Assembly: GCA_037957365.1 (NCBI GenBank)
Contig: JARHVA010008359.1
Span: 349,001 to 413,000 of the forward strand
DNA length: 64,000 bases
Direction of reading: 5' to 3'
DNA from: Torreya grandis
Taxonomy: Eukaryota; Streptophyta; Pinopsida; Cupressales; Taxaceae
The notes under the pieces were generated by a model. That model made no database searches, was not told the DNA's origin, and saw only the letters and a list, made by a program, of their open reading frames with translations. How positions within the stretch are numbered: position 1 is the stretch's first letter; each line of letters opens with the position of its first letter. The position numbers and the translations under genes were made by a program. This document shows positions 11,740 through 23,010 of the stretch, piece after piece.

Positions 11740-13706
11740 ATGTCTAGCTACACTTATGGTGGAGTCACATACAATCCACCTTATGATATAATGGATGTAT
11801 AAAATCCCACTAATAACCCATATAGAGAGATTTTCTTAGGAGTTTTATTATTCTCCCTATAATACTCCATATGGAGAACATAGTCAAAATCCATAAAATT
11901 CAAATCAAATTACCAATTGGGATGATATGGTTTATGATTAATTTGAATACCCAACTATAGATAATGCTGTTTGGGATATAGATCTATACCCTCTTTATAA
12001 TAATTAGTACATAAAACATATTCAAAAACTGGCTTATGATCCAAATCAAGATTGGGATGATATGGTCTATGAAGAGGACTTAGATACATTAGCTTGTGTG
12101 AGAAATCAATCTCCATAATTCCCCATTACCATTTAAGGACCTAGTCCTTTGTATTATTTAAGAAATCAAGCTCCACACCACACTATCATTACCATTTCAA
12201 GACTTTGTCCTTTGGTTTATGTGAGCAATCATGCTCCCAAATGCCCTACCATTATGCAACCATAGGCCATTCCTTGTATAGTACTAATCCAATCATTCAA
12301 AGACTAAGTTGTGTTTCAAATTTATATTTTCTAACTCATTGAAAACCAAGGAAAAAATAACCAACCATTCCAATATTTTTTTGTTGAACCAACCATTTAT
12401 GATAAGTCAACCTGTGATGAATCACCTTTCAATCCTATCCCAATTATCAAGGATTCTCACTTTGATGAGCAAGTCTTTGTTGTGTCACTTCTTAATGATT
12501 ATAACCACCTTTGGGAAAATCATTACCTTAGCCAAATACCTATTTTTCTAGAGCCTCCTATTGACAAGCCAGTCTCTAAGGAGTTATCTCTTGACCTTTT
12601 TTCCTATCACTGAGGACTCTCACTTTGATAAACTAGTTTTTGTGGAGTCCATTATGCCATCACAGGCCATTACTTATCCAATACCAAACATTTAGTAATA
12701 CATACATGTAATATAGTACCCATTAGATGAAGAATTAAAGTTGGAGTCAGGTTTTATTCTTGAAACAACATTAATCTTGACATTGGACTCAAAGTCCACT
12801 GATTCAGAATTAGATATAGAAGAAGAATACATTGATGTTATTAAAATATTCATTACACATGCCTTATAAATCAATTTTAATACATTTTCGATCCTTATAT
12901 GGTTTTTGAGGATGATTAATTTAGATTTGACATAAGTTATCCTAGTATATTATACAAGGATTATGCAGACTCTCCCCATTCCACAGGCTATTACCATCAA
13001 CCCAAATAGCCATATTATTAACATTTCATCTCCCAAAAGTGTCAATTAGGATCGATAAAATCATATTTTATTCAATTTCATCCATGGTGGCATAGCAGTT
13101 GAAGAAGATCAAGGAGGCTAAGACCACATTCATGTAGTAGAAGAACACTCTCCTAGTGAAATCTTTATAGAGGTGCTAGGGGACAATCAAAGTTCAAACT
13201 TGACATCTTCTAGTGAAATTTTTTTGGAAGTGTTAAAAGACAATAAAATAAAAAATCCAATATTCATTAGTGACACCTTTTCAAAGGTGCTATGGGACAA
13301 TTCAGATAACTTCATTGGTAAAAAACTCATTAAGGCACTAATAGCTGACTACAAAATTTCTTCACTACTTGATGAAAACAATATCAAAGATCAAATAAAA
13401 ATAACTTCCAATCTATAGTCTAATTTGATGGTAGCTACTCTCAAGATCAAAAAACCAAAAAATCTAGTGGTCTTATCAAGAGAACAAGTCTTCAGCCCTG
13501 CCACATCCAAAAATATGTCAAATCCAACATTAACAACATTATGTGTGACTAAAAGTTCTGATCTTCATTTATTTCCCAATAACTACACATTCCATTATCA
13601 TCTACCATTCCATTTCACAAACAAACCTATCATCCATTATTTATCCCTATTTACCATCCATAGTCTCATTTGCCTTTGTAGAGGCTACAAATATACCTTT
13701 TATTGA
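11740..13706 (+). pseudogene. Unrecognised ORF of element A (acidic, repeat-bearing)
   Basis: A decayed coding region starts at ATG 11740 (MSSYTYGGVTYNPPYDIMDV) and can be followed through stops and frame changes to about 13.7 kb. Visible pieces are a Trp/Asp-rich part with QDWDDMVYEEDLDTLACV near 12.05 kb; SLLNDYNHLWENHYL-like text near 12.49 kb; the acidic ELDIEEEYIDVIKIF near 12.81 kb; and an open stretch at 13173-13418 with three 19-residue repeats of the SSEIFLEVLKDN type. It occupies the place of gag but shows no gag core, zinc knuckle, protease or RT that I can recognise. It may be an accessory or captured ORF. Coding character is likely; function is unknown. Confidence 0.5.
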
Positions 13707-15650
13707 TGCTTGAAGGAATCAGAATCAATGACTAATGAAGATCACAAAAGCATTCTTGACAACCAGATCTATAGGCAATTCTTGATAGAGCAATTATTTA
13801 GATGAGGTGTGGACTAGAAATTAACATGACTAATTATTTTGTTTGTATCATTTACTAATTAGGATTTACATCTCCACTTTAGCAAGAAAAACATAATTGT
13901 ATACCATTTATCATACCCAGACCATAACCAAACATGTACCATACCATTTCAGTATCATGCCATTGTCATTGTTACATATTCTTTTTCCATTATCTCATAT
14001 CCTAACCAATCACCTTACCACTTGGGGGAAACCCTCTTACCATTATATCCAAATTATAAAACCATAATTATCTTTAGAAAGACCATACCATCATATCATT
14101 CCCTTCCTATCTAGACCAAATCCTATTTTTAGTCATCCTACCCAATCCTATTTTGATCTTGGTTCCATTAGTTATTCTTAAACTTTTCATGAGGGGATTC
14201 TGATCAAGTTTCAAATCTTATCAAATCCATGTTTCAATGATAGTCTATGAAATTAGTGTGGTAGTTGATCTGGTAATATATCTTTTTATTTCCATCCTAT
14301 ATCAAAGCTGGTTTATGTGAGTATGCTAATAACTACCTATGGGAAAATTAGTGTTTCATTAGTTGCTACTAATTATAACCATATGTAGGAAAATTAGTAT
14401 CATTGATCTATGTCATTGTATCCTAGTTATAACCACTTATGGGCAAACTATGTTTAATATTTGTTTATCATGCATTGTCACATCACGTTGCCATTATTGT
14501 TTCTATTTGACTAGCCATTTTCTAGATATGAGAACTTGTTAAGACCTATTTATTTTTTCTTACCTATTGTTAGGATGGAATTATTATGACTTAAAGTAAT
14601 TTTATGACTATGTGAGTCATGATCAATTCATGTTGAGGTCACCTCAGTCCCTTTTTCTATATGCTCTCATTATTTTATGAGAAATCTAAGCTAACACTCT
14701 CACCATTTTGCAAGTAGGTATATTTTCATTCTCTAACAAGTTAAGATACCTAAAAATACCAAAAACATTCAAATATTTCAAAATATAGAAACATTTTTCT
14801 TATCTGAGCCTAGTCAGTTATATTTGATCTACCTTACTTTGCCACAATCATTGTTAAGAAGCTTTATTTTACTTTTGTTTTCAAGCTTTTTGTTTATTTA
14901 TTTATTTCAAGTTATTTATTTTTTTGAGTGATTTTTATTTGTTTGTTTTCCTTTTTATTTCTTTTAATACTTTTGCCTTGACTCAATATATACATATGTA
15001 TTAGGTGATTCCTTATACACATTATTCTTGAGTCCATCCATATTCATACATCAACATTAGAAACATAGTTTTTATCATTGGTTTATTATTTTTGATTATT
15101 TATTAGATCAAGAGTTATTATTCACACACATTTCAAGATAGTATTCATGGTGTTCTGTCATGATTCCTACCATCACATGATATAGCAAAAATTAGCTTCA
15201 ATAATTTCTACAATCGATAGAGCCACATAAGTTTCTCCTTGGCACCTTGGAAAATCCATCCCACCCTTGATCAAATCAACCCATTGACCATTCTAGTTGT
15301 ATCAATACTAATAAGGATGCGCATCTCCTTGTTGGTAGGTACAACTACATATTTTCCAATGATCAAATCTCATTCTTCTATTCATCCCTTTCATCATTTT
15401 GCACATCCTCATATGCTTGGTTATTTGTGGCTTCTTTAGTCATTAGACCATCACATCTACATTTGCACCTGATCATATTTTAATCTATATTTCAAGTTAT
15501 ATCCTTGAGTTATGATTTCTAATAAACCCTAACTAGAGAAAAATCATCTTTATCTAATTTAGGTCCTTTTAATGATTATAATCACCTATGGGCAAGTCAT
15601 TATTTCTACTTTTATTCCTAAATATAACCACCTTTAGGAAAATTAGTATG
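12493..15650 (+). repeat. Dispersed 30 bp repeat inside element A, six copies
   Basis: The phrase AATGATTATAACCACCTTTG followed by GGAAAATCATTA occurs at 12493-12525. Variants lie at 14326-14351, 14370-14400, 14424-14451, 15571-15602 and 15619-15650. At the first site it reads as N-D-Y-N-H-L-W-E-N-H-Y. The later copies lie in stop-rich DNA, so they look like duplicated pieces of the coding region or a motif conserved as DNA or RNA. Confidence 0.65.
13155..13310 (+). repeat. 57 bp in-frame tandem repeat, three copies
   Basis: Copies begin AGTGAAATCTTTATAGAGGT at 13155, AGTGAAATTTTTTTGGAAGT at 13212 and AGTGACACCTTTTCAAAGGT at 13269, exactly 57 bp apart. The period is a multiple of three, so the protein gains three 19-residue repeats with core S-x-x-(I/F)-x-x-V-L-x-D-N. 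Divergence between copies mostly keeps the reading frame. Confidence 0.8.
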
Positions 15651-15908
15651 ATTTTTCAATCAATGCATGCAAGCATTTTATCATTTGGATTAATCTCAAC
15701 CATGGGTTAATTCCACCCTTCTTGCTTCTTTTTAAGGGACCATTCATCCACATATGTGACAGCCACTCCCTTGAGGGGGCATCATCATATGCTTTTCAAA
15801 AACCATTTGAAGCTTTGTTCTTCAATAATCATCTTCTTTTTGCAATACATGCCATTTCTCATTATTTGAGAAGATGTTATTATTGCTATAGCCTAATATG
15901 CCTTCCTA
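13707..15908 (+). other. 3' internal region of element A, no domain recognised
   Basis: Frames longer than 60 codons here (15239-15439 and 15722-15913) show no recognisable domain. Apart from five copies of the dispersed 30 bp repeat I see only AT-rich non-coding DNA up to the polypurine tract. Confidence 0.5.
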
Positions 15909-15909
15909 A

Positions 15910-15921
15910 ATAGGGGAAAAT
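15910..15921 (+). other. Polypurine tract of element A
   Basis: ATAGGGGAAAAT lies directly before TGTAGACACC, the start of the 3' LTR. This is the expected plus-strand priming site. The minus-strand A-family LTR at 61965-63203 is preceded by the equivalent AAATAGGGGCAAAA. Confidence 0.75.
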
Positions 15922-17120
15922 TGTAGACACCTAAAACTAGCCATTGATGACCTTCAACCATGCTTTTGACCAATTTATACCAAAGTGCACAATTTGGCCT
16001 AGAAACACTAAAACACATTAAATGAGTTTAAACTATCATATTCAAGTGCCAATTTTTTCTAGGGTATCATTTAATGGGGTAATGTAATTTATAAATCAAT
16101 TAAATTTGATTAGATCATTTCAATTTAAAATGTTAATTTTGCACTTGGGTGCCCTGGATTACTCTTTTCTATCAAATCTCTTACACAAGACATGTGCCTT
16201 TGTTATTTGTTATTGATAACATCATAAATGGGATAATAGATCCAATACATCTAACATTTACTTCTAATTTTAGTCTAGTAAAATTTTGAGCCAATAATTA
16301 GACATTCTAACCAATTTGATTAATTTATCCACCAATTGCCAAGATTTGCATCAAAGTTGATTAATCATGTTTAAAACTAATTAATTCAAATCATTAGCCT
16401 AATTAAGAACTCCATGGAACTTGTTGAATAAATATTTATTGGAAATTGATTGTCATTAACTACATCATCAAATGATATCATCCTATGGGGTGGCATCCAC
16501 AAGCCATAAATGTATATAATATTAAGATTTATGCCTCCCATTCCTCATTTAGACCCTCCATGCCTATTCATTTTTCCTCTGTCCCAAATATTAATGAGCC
16601 TATTTATGAATTTTAATTACATAATTGAATTAATCCTTAGCCACACATCTTCATCTTTAAATGGATGATTCAGGTTGATTCTAACCATTTTTAAAAATAT
16701 ATAAATAGGAGAGCCATGAAAATGAATTTGAATTTCTTTTATACCAAACTTATAATGCCCAAATGCATTCAAAATCATTACATTTTAGTGTTATAATGCC
16801 CAAATATTGATCCAAGCCAAGATAAATCTAAATAGAGTGCCAAGGAGAGATGGAGGTAGCCACACTTCATTGATGCATACTTAATGAGAAAAAACCAAGA
16901 AAGCCACTTCAAAAATCTATTTAGAGCATTAAAATAAGGTGAAGAAAAGTTTTCTCTAAATTTTAGTTGTTTTTTTCATATGTATGCTTGTTATTAAGCA
17001 CCCCTTAATGTCTAGGCCTAGAGATGTTATGCTAGTTAGTGTGTTTCTTTCATTTTTTTTCATTTTGGAACTAACACAATACTAGCCATCCTCTCTTGAG
17101 TCAAATTCCTAGTTCAAACA
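15922..17120 (+). repeat. 3' LTR of element A
   Basis: It begins TGTAGACACCTAAAACTAGC and ends TTCAAACA, and it aligns throughout with 7785-8977. A TATA box (TATAAATA) is at 16700-16707. Protease and pol coding of element H resumes immediately after it. Confidence 0.9.
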
Positions 17121-18180
17121 TATAGCTACGGTCAACTATCATCACAAACTAGCTCACAAATATCCTATTACCAAGCTTAATAATTTATCTTTAGAAGAAC
17201 AATTAATTAAAAATACCACCACCAGCACACATCTTGATTCAAAATCCCCTGAGGAATAACTTCATCCTTTTGATCTTCAAACCACATTTACTCCTCCAAA
17301 ATCTAATCTACCTCCCAAACCTCATGCTGGTTCTTCTAAATCTCATTAGAACTTTCTTAAAGAACTCAACTCTATGCCTTGTAAGATTCCACTTACAGAG
17401 TTTGTTTGTACTTCTCCCTATCATCATAAATTACTTATGCAACAAATTCAATAAATTTAAGATCCTTATTCCATAGATGAATAACCACCTTTTATCGATT
17501 CAAAGCCTATCGACATCAATACCATTGAAACTATGTGTCCTTTTAAGCCTTCAATTGAATTCCTTGAAGATGACATGATCAATGATAAGATTATTTTTTA
17601 TGTCTATGATACACCACTCTTTATCAAAGTAACCATTAATACCACTCTTATCTAAAAATTTCTAGTTGATGAAGGATCTAGTATTAGTATGATAACTTTA
17701 TGGCTTATACAACAACTTGGTTATAACAAGGATCATCTCAAGCAAACTTGTCTTACTTATCATGGTTTTGAAAAGACTAATCAAAAGACACTTGATTGTA
17801 TTTGGATTCTATTAACCATTAAACCTCAGATAGTTCAAAGCAAGCTTACGGTCCTTGATCTTATAACATACTCCTTGGTCATCCATGGACTCATTAGATG
17901 AGGGTCATTACTTCTTTGAGTAGTCAATGTATTAAATTATTGTATAATGGAAAATGATATAAGCATGAATCTGATCCTAACGCATGGAGTATCCAACTAC
18001 ATAATCCTAAATCATAATATCATGTTCCTATGAATCCTAAGATCAATAGTACTCCTTTACCCAAGTTTATCAACATAAATCTTGATTTACAAGTTACTCT
18101 TATGAATTCTGATGATGATGATCCCAATGATTTGAAACATACTTTCAATACTACCAAGTTACCTCCCTAAATTTCATAAT
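17121..18180 (+). pseudogene. pro: Gag end and aspartic protease of element H
   Basis: After the nested insertion the frame resumes (HKLAHKYPITKLNN) and leads to a retropepsin domain, the enzyme that cleaves Gag-Pol. The catalytic loop reads FLVDEGSSISMI at about 17659-17694, with the active Asp kept and Gly third, as in the D-x-G motif. The flap and C-terminal half follow to YSLVIHGLIR at about 17869-17898, where the usual I-G-R-P-W signature is damaged. Stops at 17477-17479, 17653-17655 and 17899-17901 break the frame. The order gag-protease-RT matches gypsy elements. Confidence 0.75.
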
Positions 18181-19190
18181 AGATTCCTCCTTATCTCTTA
18201 CCAAAAGACTATACTATTCTGCTTATTAATGATACTACCAATCTCCCCCTCCATACAATTCTCAAGAGCCTTTTTTACCTGAAGATGCCTTCACTTGAAA
18301 TTATTTTATAGTGGATAAATTATTTCAAGATCCTCTCATCATGTCTCCTCATACATTCAGTAATATTAGGATTTCATGCTTTCAAACTCCCCCTAATTCT
18401 TAAGCATGTACAATTTCTCCAACATATGATGACAACTATATCATATCCGAAGCTCAATCTAGAGACTTGGATGTCCAACATTATAAAAAAACCTTATCTC
18501 AAATTCATGATTTTAATCAAGATGTTTATACCCTTTTTTTGGATCATACCTTAGATATTTAGGGTCATGTGCCTCTTATAAATTATCCTCTTATCAATAC
18601 TCCTTGAGTGGTAGAACAAATTATGCCTTCTAAACATCCAAAATTTCCTACACCTCCTTTACCACCTTTGGATCCAATCATTATGTCTGATCTCTCTGCC
18701 ATCACTGAATCCATTAACACACCAATATCTTCTACTCCATCTACTTCTTTTACTCCCAAAATTACACTTGATGCCAAGGAAACTGATGTTCATCTAATAC
18801 ATTTTAAGTCTAATCATCATGGCAATCAAATTTTAGATCTTTAAGTATATGTTGAGTATTTGGTCCTCTTCTTACCTTTCCTAGTGACAAAGCTATCCTT
18901 GAGTTACTTTATGCCCAAGAACCTCAACTTCTTCAGCATCATCATAAACTTAGGAATTTTAAAACTAAAACTCCTTGCTTCAACAACTTCATTGCTAGCA
19001 TTGATCCCAAAACAAATATAATTTTAGCATTACCTAATGAACCATACCAATTTTAATATGGTAATGCCATGATTATTGAAGAAACCACTCACATCGAATA
19101 TGGTACTCCATCTTATCCTCAACCAATTTCTATCTCTCATGAACTCTTGCCTACTAAACATGATAATTTAGCTTATTCTTTAACAAATAT
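18181..19190 (+). pseudogene. pol: Protease-RT spacer of element H
   Basis: A run of broken frames links protease to RT. It is rich in Pro, Ser and Thr around 18608-18780 (for example KFPTPPLPPLDP). Such low-complexity spacers before RT are usual in long Tat polyproteins. I see no separate domain. The opposite-strand frame at 18583-18777 is an antisense shadow. Confidence 0.5.
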
Positions 19191-19960
19191 CATGAGGATT
19201 TTTCTTTGTCCTATGAGTACATGCTTAGCTTTGATCCTCTCATTATCATTCATAACATCATTATGTATCTTGATGCTAAGCATGTGCATCAAAAACAAAG
19301 AAAATTTCCACTTGAAGTTTCCACTTTATGTCATCAGGAAATCATCAAATTACTTGATGCTAAATTTATCAAAACAATAGATTATTGTAAATGAGTTTCC
19401 AAAATTGTTCTTGTTTGGAATAAAGTCACTATGGTCATTCACATTTGTATTTATTTCCATAATATTAATATTTCTTGTCCCAAGGACAACTTCCCTTTAC
19501 CTTTAATAGATGCCATTGTTGATTCCACAACTAGTTACAAAATGTTATCTCTTATGGATGGCTTCTCGAGGTGAAATCAAATTTATATCACTCCCAAGGA
19601 CCAACATAAAACAAATTTTGCATTAGAATGGGGCACTTATTACTATGTCAAAATTCCCTTTAGCCTCAAAAATGCTAGAGCCACTTACCAATGAGAAATG
19701 ACTCACATATTTCATGATCTCATCCATAAAATTGTTCAAACTTATGTGGATGATCTCATTGATAAATCCAAAAATCATACAAATCATATTTATAATCTTT
19801 AATCATCTCCTTAAATATAAAGTTAGACTTAATCCTTACAAATGTGTCTTTGGAGTCACATCTAGAAAATTGTTAGGATTATTAGTCTCTCTGTGTATCA
19901 TCAATGTTGACCCCACCAAGATTAGTGACATAGTCAACATGCCCATTCCTTGATGTATTC
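19190..19960 (+). pseudogene. pol: Reverse transcriptase of element H
   Basis: This enzyme copies the element RNA into DNA. In order one sees an N-terminal LDAKHVHQKQRKF stretch (about 19272), the LLDAKFIK fingers motif (about 19350), NFPLPLIDAIVD (about 19490), SLMDGFSR with its neighbour NQI (about 19550-19580), and the catalytic TYVDDL box (about 19740-19757), with both catalytic Asp residues present. A stop replaces the residue between SR and NQI, and a frameshift follows near 19800. Gypsy assignment is firm from motif order. Confidence 0.85.
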
Positions 19961-20430
19961 CTAAAATTCATACTTATTTAGGTAAACTTAGGGCAATTAG
20001 ATGATTTATCCCCAAAATGGCTTATTACATCCACTCAATCAATTCATTTCTAAAGAAAGGTATTGCTTTAGAATGTATAGATCTATGTCAAAAAGCAATT
20101 GATAGCATGAAAGAGTATTTGCTTCACCCACCTAAACTTCATCCTCATTCCAATGATAGACCCTTGATTATATATACTTCTTACACACCTATTTTATTTG
20201 GTGAAATGCTTGTCTAACATGATGATACATGAAGTGATTATACTATCTAGTATATTAATCAAGGCCTTATCGATTATGAGACATATTATACGAAGTTTAA
20301 ATGTGATTGCCTTGATATCTATTTCATAGCTAAAAAGATTTGTAATTATATTCTTTATCAAAATACTTACATCATCATTCATTCTGACCCCCTTCATTAT
20401 TTCTTCTCCAAAGCCTTTCTTCCTAGAGAT
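19961..20430 (+). pseudogene. pol: First RNase H of element H
   Basis: The connection and RNase H region follows RT: KMAYYIHSINSFLKKG (about 20016), LIIYTSYTPILFGEMLV (about 20165), then ETYYTKFKCDC (about 20279) and ILYQNTYIIIHSDPL (about 20350). The region degrades the RNA strand during reverse transcription. The usual catalytic Asp of the opening strand (DAS-like) reads as YTS here, so this copy looks inactivated. A stop at 20215-20217 also breaks the frame. Confidence 0.6.
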
Positions 20431-21200
20431 AGAATTGGAAAATTGATGGTCCTACTTATGAAATTTGATCTCTTCATCATCACTCAAAAAGTCGTTAAAG
20501 GGCAAGTCATAACTAATCAACTTTCCATACCTCCCATTCTAGCCACTTCCTCCCTTCAAGATGATCTTTTAGATGATAATATCCTTTATATTGAAGGTCT
20601 TAATAAATCTATCTCTCTCAAAGATTACTTTCATAGCTTTATTGCCGATATTGAATCAAATCAACTATATGAATCTTCCACTCCCTCTGGTACTACTAAT
20701 TATAAAATAGTTATCTAGGATCTCCCTAATATTAATGTTAACTTACATGAGGATACTTGAACCCTTCACTTTGATGGTGCTAAATTCTTTAAAGGAGCTG
20801 GGGCAAGTTACATTCTCACAAGTCCTCTTAGAAATATCATTCCTTTAGATTTTCACTTCACCTTTGATGGCACCAATAATATGGTCAAATACGAAGCTCT
20901 TATCTTAAGCATGAGAGTTACTCTTGATTTAAACTCCAATAACTTTATGCTTTAGGTTATTCTAAACTTATTTTCCATCAAGTTAGTGGTGATTATCAAT
21001 GTAAAAGTGAGAACCTTATTACCCATCATAAAATTTCAACCACTCTCACTAAGGATTTTATCCCTTTCACTATTGAGACTATTCCTAGAGATCAAAATTC
21101 CATTTCTAATTCTCTTGCCTCTTCAACATCTCTCTTTCATCCTCGTCAAGTTCTTTATGATCCTTCTTTTCTTATACAAATAAGAAAATTCACATATTCA
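20431..21200 (+). pseudogene. pol: Second, archaeal-type RNase H of element H
   Basis: A spacer frame (20443-20718) leads to a second RNase H-like domain opening LHFDGAKFFKGAGASYIL at about 20764-20818, with a catalytic-type Asp in FDGA. NNMVKYEALILSMRV follows at about 20878-20922 with the expected Glu, after which the frame shifts near 20940. An additional RNase H at this position, before the integrase zinc finger, is a published feature of the Tat clade, and this is the main reason for assigning H there. I infer homology from the motif order alone. Confidence 0.75.
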
Positions 21201-21269
21201 ATTCAACCACCAAATATACTTATTATCCATAGCGAGGTTATTTCCATTTGACAAAGCCCATGGTACCAA

Positions 21270-22502
21270 TATATCATTCAATTCTTGAAACATCAAACTT
21301 ATCCTCCTAAATTAGACTCTCATGAGAAGACATGCATTTGTAACCAAGATTTTAAATATTTATTTCAACACAATAACCTTTATCATCTCAATGTTAAATG
21401 TACCTTACTCTATTATGTTATGAAAGGTGAGGTCCCTCCTCTTCTTGAACAAGCACATGGGGGAATTTATGGTGGTCACTATAGTAGACATGATACAAGA
21501 CATGAATGCCTATGTATAGGTTAATTTTGGCCTAGTCTCAAAAAAGATGTAATTGAATATGCTAAAAAATGTAATCCTTGTCATCTTCATGATGATCTAA
21601 TTCATTTACCTCTAGTGAAAATTCAAACTATCAAATCTCCTTGGCCATTTTCTACATGGGGATTTGACCTCATTGGTAAACTTCCTCTCTCCCAAGATGG
21701 ACATGTATTTATCATCATTGATACCAAATATTTTATCAAGTGGGTTAAAGCTATGCCCCTTGTTAATGTCACCAATCCAACCATTCCAAATTTATTATTA
21801 ATCAAATCAATTTTTTCTTTGTCATTCCCCATACCATCATTTTAGAAAATGGTGGTAACTTCAAAAATAAACATGTTAAATAAATTTAAAATAAATTCAA
21901 AATCAATCACAAATTTTCTAGGCCTTATCATCTGTAATGCAATGTCCAAGCTGAGGCCACTAATAAAATTATCAATAAAATCCTTCAAAAGACAATTTAT
22001 GAAACTCATATGGATTGGAATCTTCGTATTTACTCTGCACTTTGGGCCTATTGAACTAGCATAAATACTACCACTAGGGAAACACCATTTTCTCTAGTCT
22101 ATGGTCCTGATTCAGTCCTTCTTATAGAACTTGAAATTTCTTCTCTTCTTATATCTCATTATTGTATTATTCTTGATGAATAATTAAATGAAGCTTTCCT
22201 TTGTTCCCTTCATCTTCTTGATGAACTTTGTCTTTTTTATTTACAACATAACCATAAATTTAAGGCTTGCATTACCAAATAACATAATAAACATGTTAAA
22301 GTCTGCACCTTAAATGTTGGTGATCTTGTGCTTAAATTAGACTACACTCATGATAAATAAGGTAAATATGCCCAAAAATTATGGGGAACATATTTATTTA
22401 AAGACATTCTTGGTCTAAGCACCTACTACTTTCAAACCAATGAAGGCCATGTTTTCAAATATCCCAACAACTCTCAATTCCTTAAAAATTACTTTACCTA
22501 AA
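21270..22502 (+). pseudogene. int: Integrase of element H
   Basis: The HHCC zinc finger reads AHGGIYGGHYS (about 21454-21486) with the pair CNPC-H at about 21570-21584. The catalytic core opens WPFSTWGFDLIGKLPLS (about 21640-21694). Beyond 21850 the core continues in shifting frames, and C-terminal text such as SLVYGPDSVLLIELE (about 22094) and YAQKLWGTYLF (about 22368) follows. The stop at 22500-22502 ends the pol similarity. Integrase joins element DNA to the genome. At least three frameshifts make it non-functional. Confidence 0.8.
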
Positions 22503-22684
22503 CATTTCCTTCTTATTGTCATGCTTTCTATCTAAATCTATCTAACACTTTTTGTAGGTTGCTTAATCATAGGTCTCTCCCTCTGCATCAAGTTTCCCAT
22601 TTTCACAAACATTTAGTCCTCCCTTTTGGTCTTTTGGTTTCTTTATGTACCATAGTCTTCTTTTTATTCTTTCATTTTCTCTTT

Positions 22685-23010
22685 TAAAACCCCTTGGGTT
22701 TTTATTTTAAGAGTTACTTTGAAAGACCATGGATAGGGCCCAACATTCCTCACAAAATTACCATCTTTTTATTTAACTTTTTTCTTACCAATTTTGTTTT
22801 GGCACCCCTTGGGTCGTTATTTTGTGAGTGACTTTGTAAAAATATGGATAGGACCCAACATCCCTTACAAAACTACCATCCTTTTTCTTACCTCACTTTA
22901 TCTTTCACTTTCTTATTTTCACCCTCATGGTTTTCTCTTTTATGAAGTTGCAATGTAAGATTGTGGATAGGACCCAAACCTTCTCATAAAATTACCACCT
23001 TTTTATGTTC
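22685..23010 (+). repeat. Tandem repeat, about 115 bp x 3
   Basis: Three diverged units begin ACCCCTTGGGTTTTTATTTT (22689), CACCCCTTGGGTCGTTATTT (22803) and CACCCTCATGGTTTTCTC (22920). Each runs on through a GGATAGGACCCAACAT-like core and AAAATTACCATCTTTTT. They begin about 190 bp after the end of element H pol, in its likely 3' untranslated region. Confidence 0.8.

Larger units (their letters stand above)
7785..17120 (+). mobile_element. Non-autonomous LTR retrotransposon (element A) nested in element H
   Basis: Two direct repeats of about 1.19 kb (7785-8977 and 15922-17120) enclose 6.9 kb of internal DNA. A purine tract sits directly before the 3' repeat and a Tat-like primer-site remnant follows the 5' repeat. 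Gag coding of element H stops at the left edge and H pol resumes at the right edge, so this is an insertion. The flanking 5 bp, AATAC and TATAG, agree at three positions, compatible with a decayed target duplication. No RT, RNase H or integrase is visible inside, only an unfamiliar acidic ORF, so the copy is RT-less, like large retrotransposon derivatives. The LTRs look roughly 80-85 percent alike by eye, so the insertion is old. Confidence 0.85.
6330..22502 (+). mobile_element. Decayed Tat-like Ty3/gypsy retrotransposon (element H), coding part
   Basis: Gag (6330-7784) and protease-RT-RNase H-second RNase H-integrase (17121-22502) are in the right order and orientation for one gypsy element. 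The coding sequence is interrupted between Gag and protease by element A (7785-17120). The extra RNase H between the first RNase H and the integrase zinc finger is the known hallmark of the Tat lineage (Tat/Ogre). All domains carry stops and frameshifts, so the copy is dead. Its LTRs were not located. A promoter-like stretch at 25.0-25.8 kb is a weak candidate for the 3' LTR. Confidence 0.8.

Noticed and set aside
18583..18777. Minus-strand Gly/Val-rich frame
   Set aside because: Complement of the Pro/Ser/Thr-rich spacer of element H pol.
21623..21832. Minus-strand frame of 69 codons
   Set aside because: Antisense of the element H integrase core.
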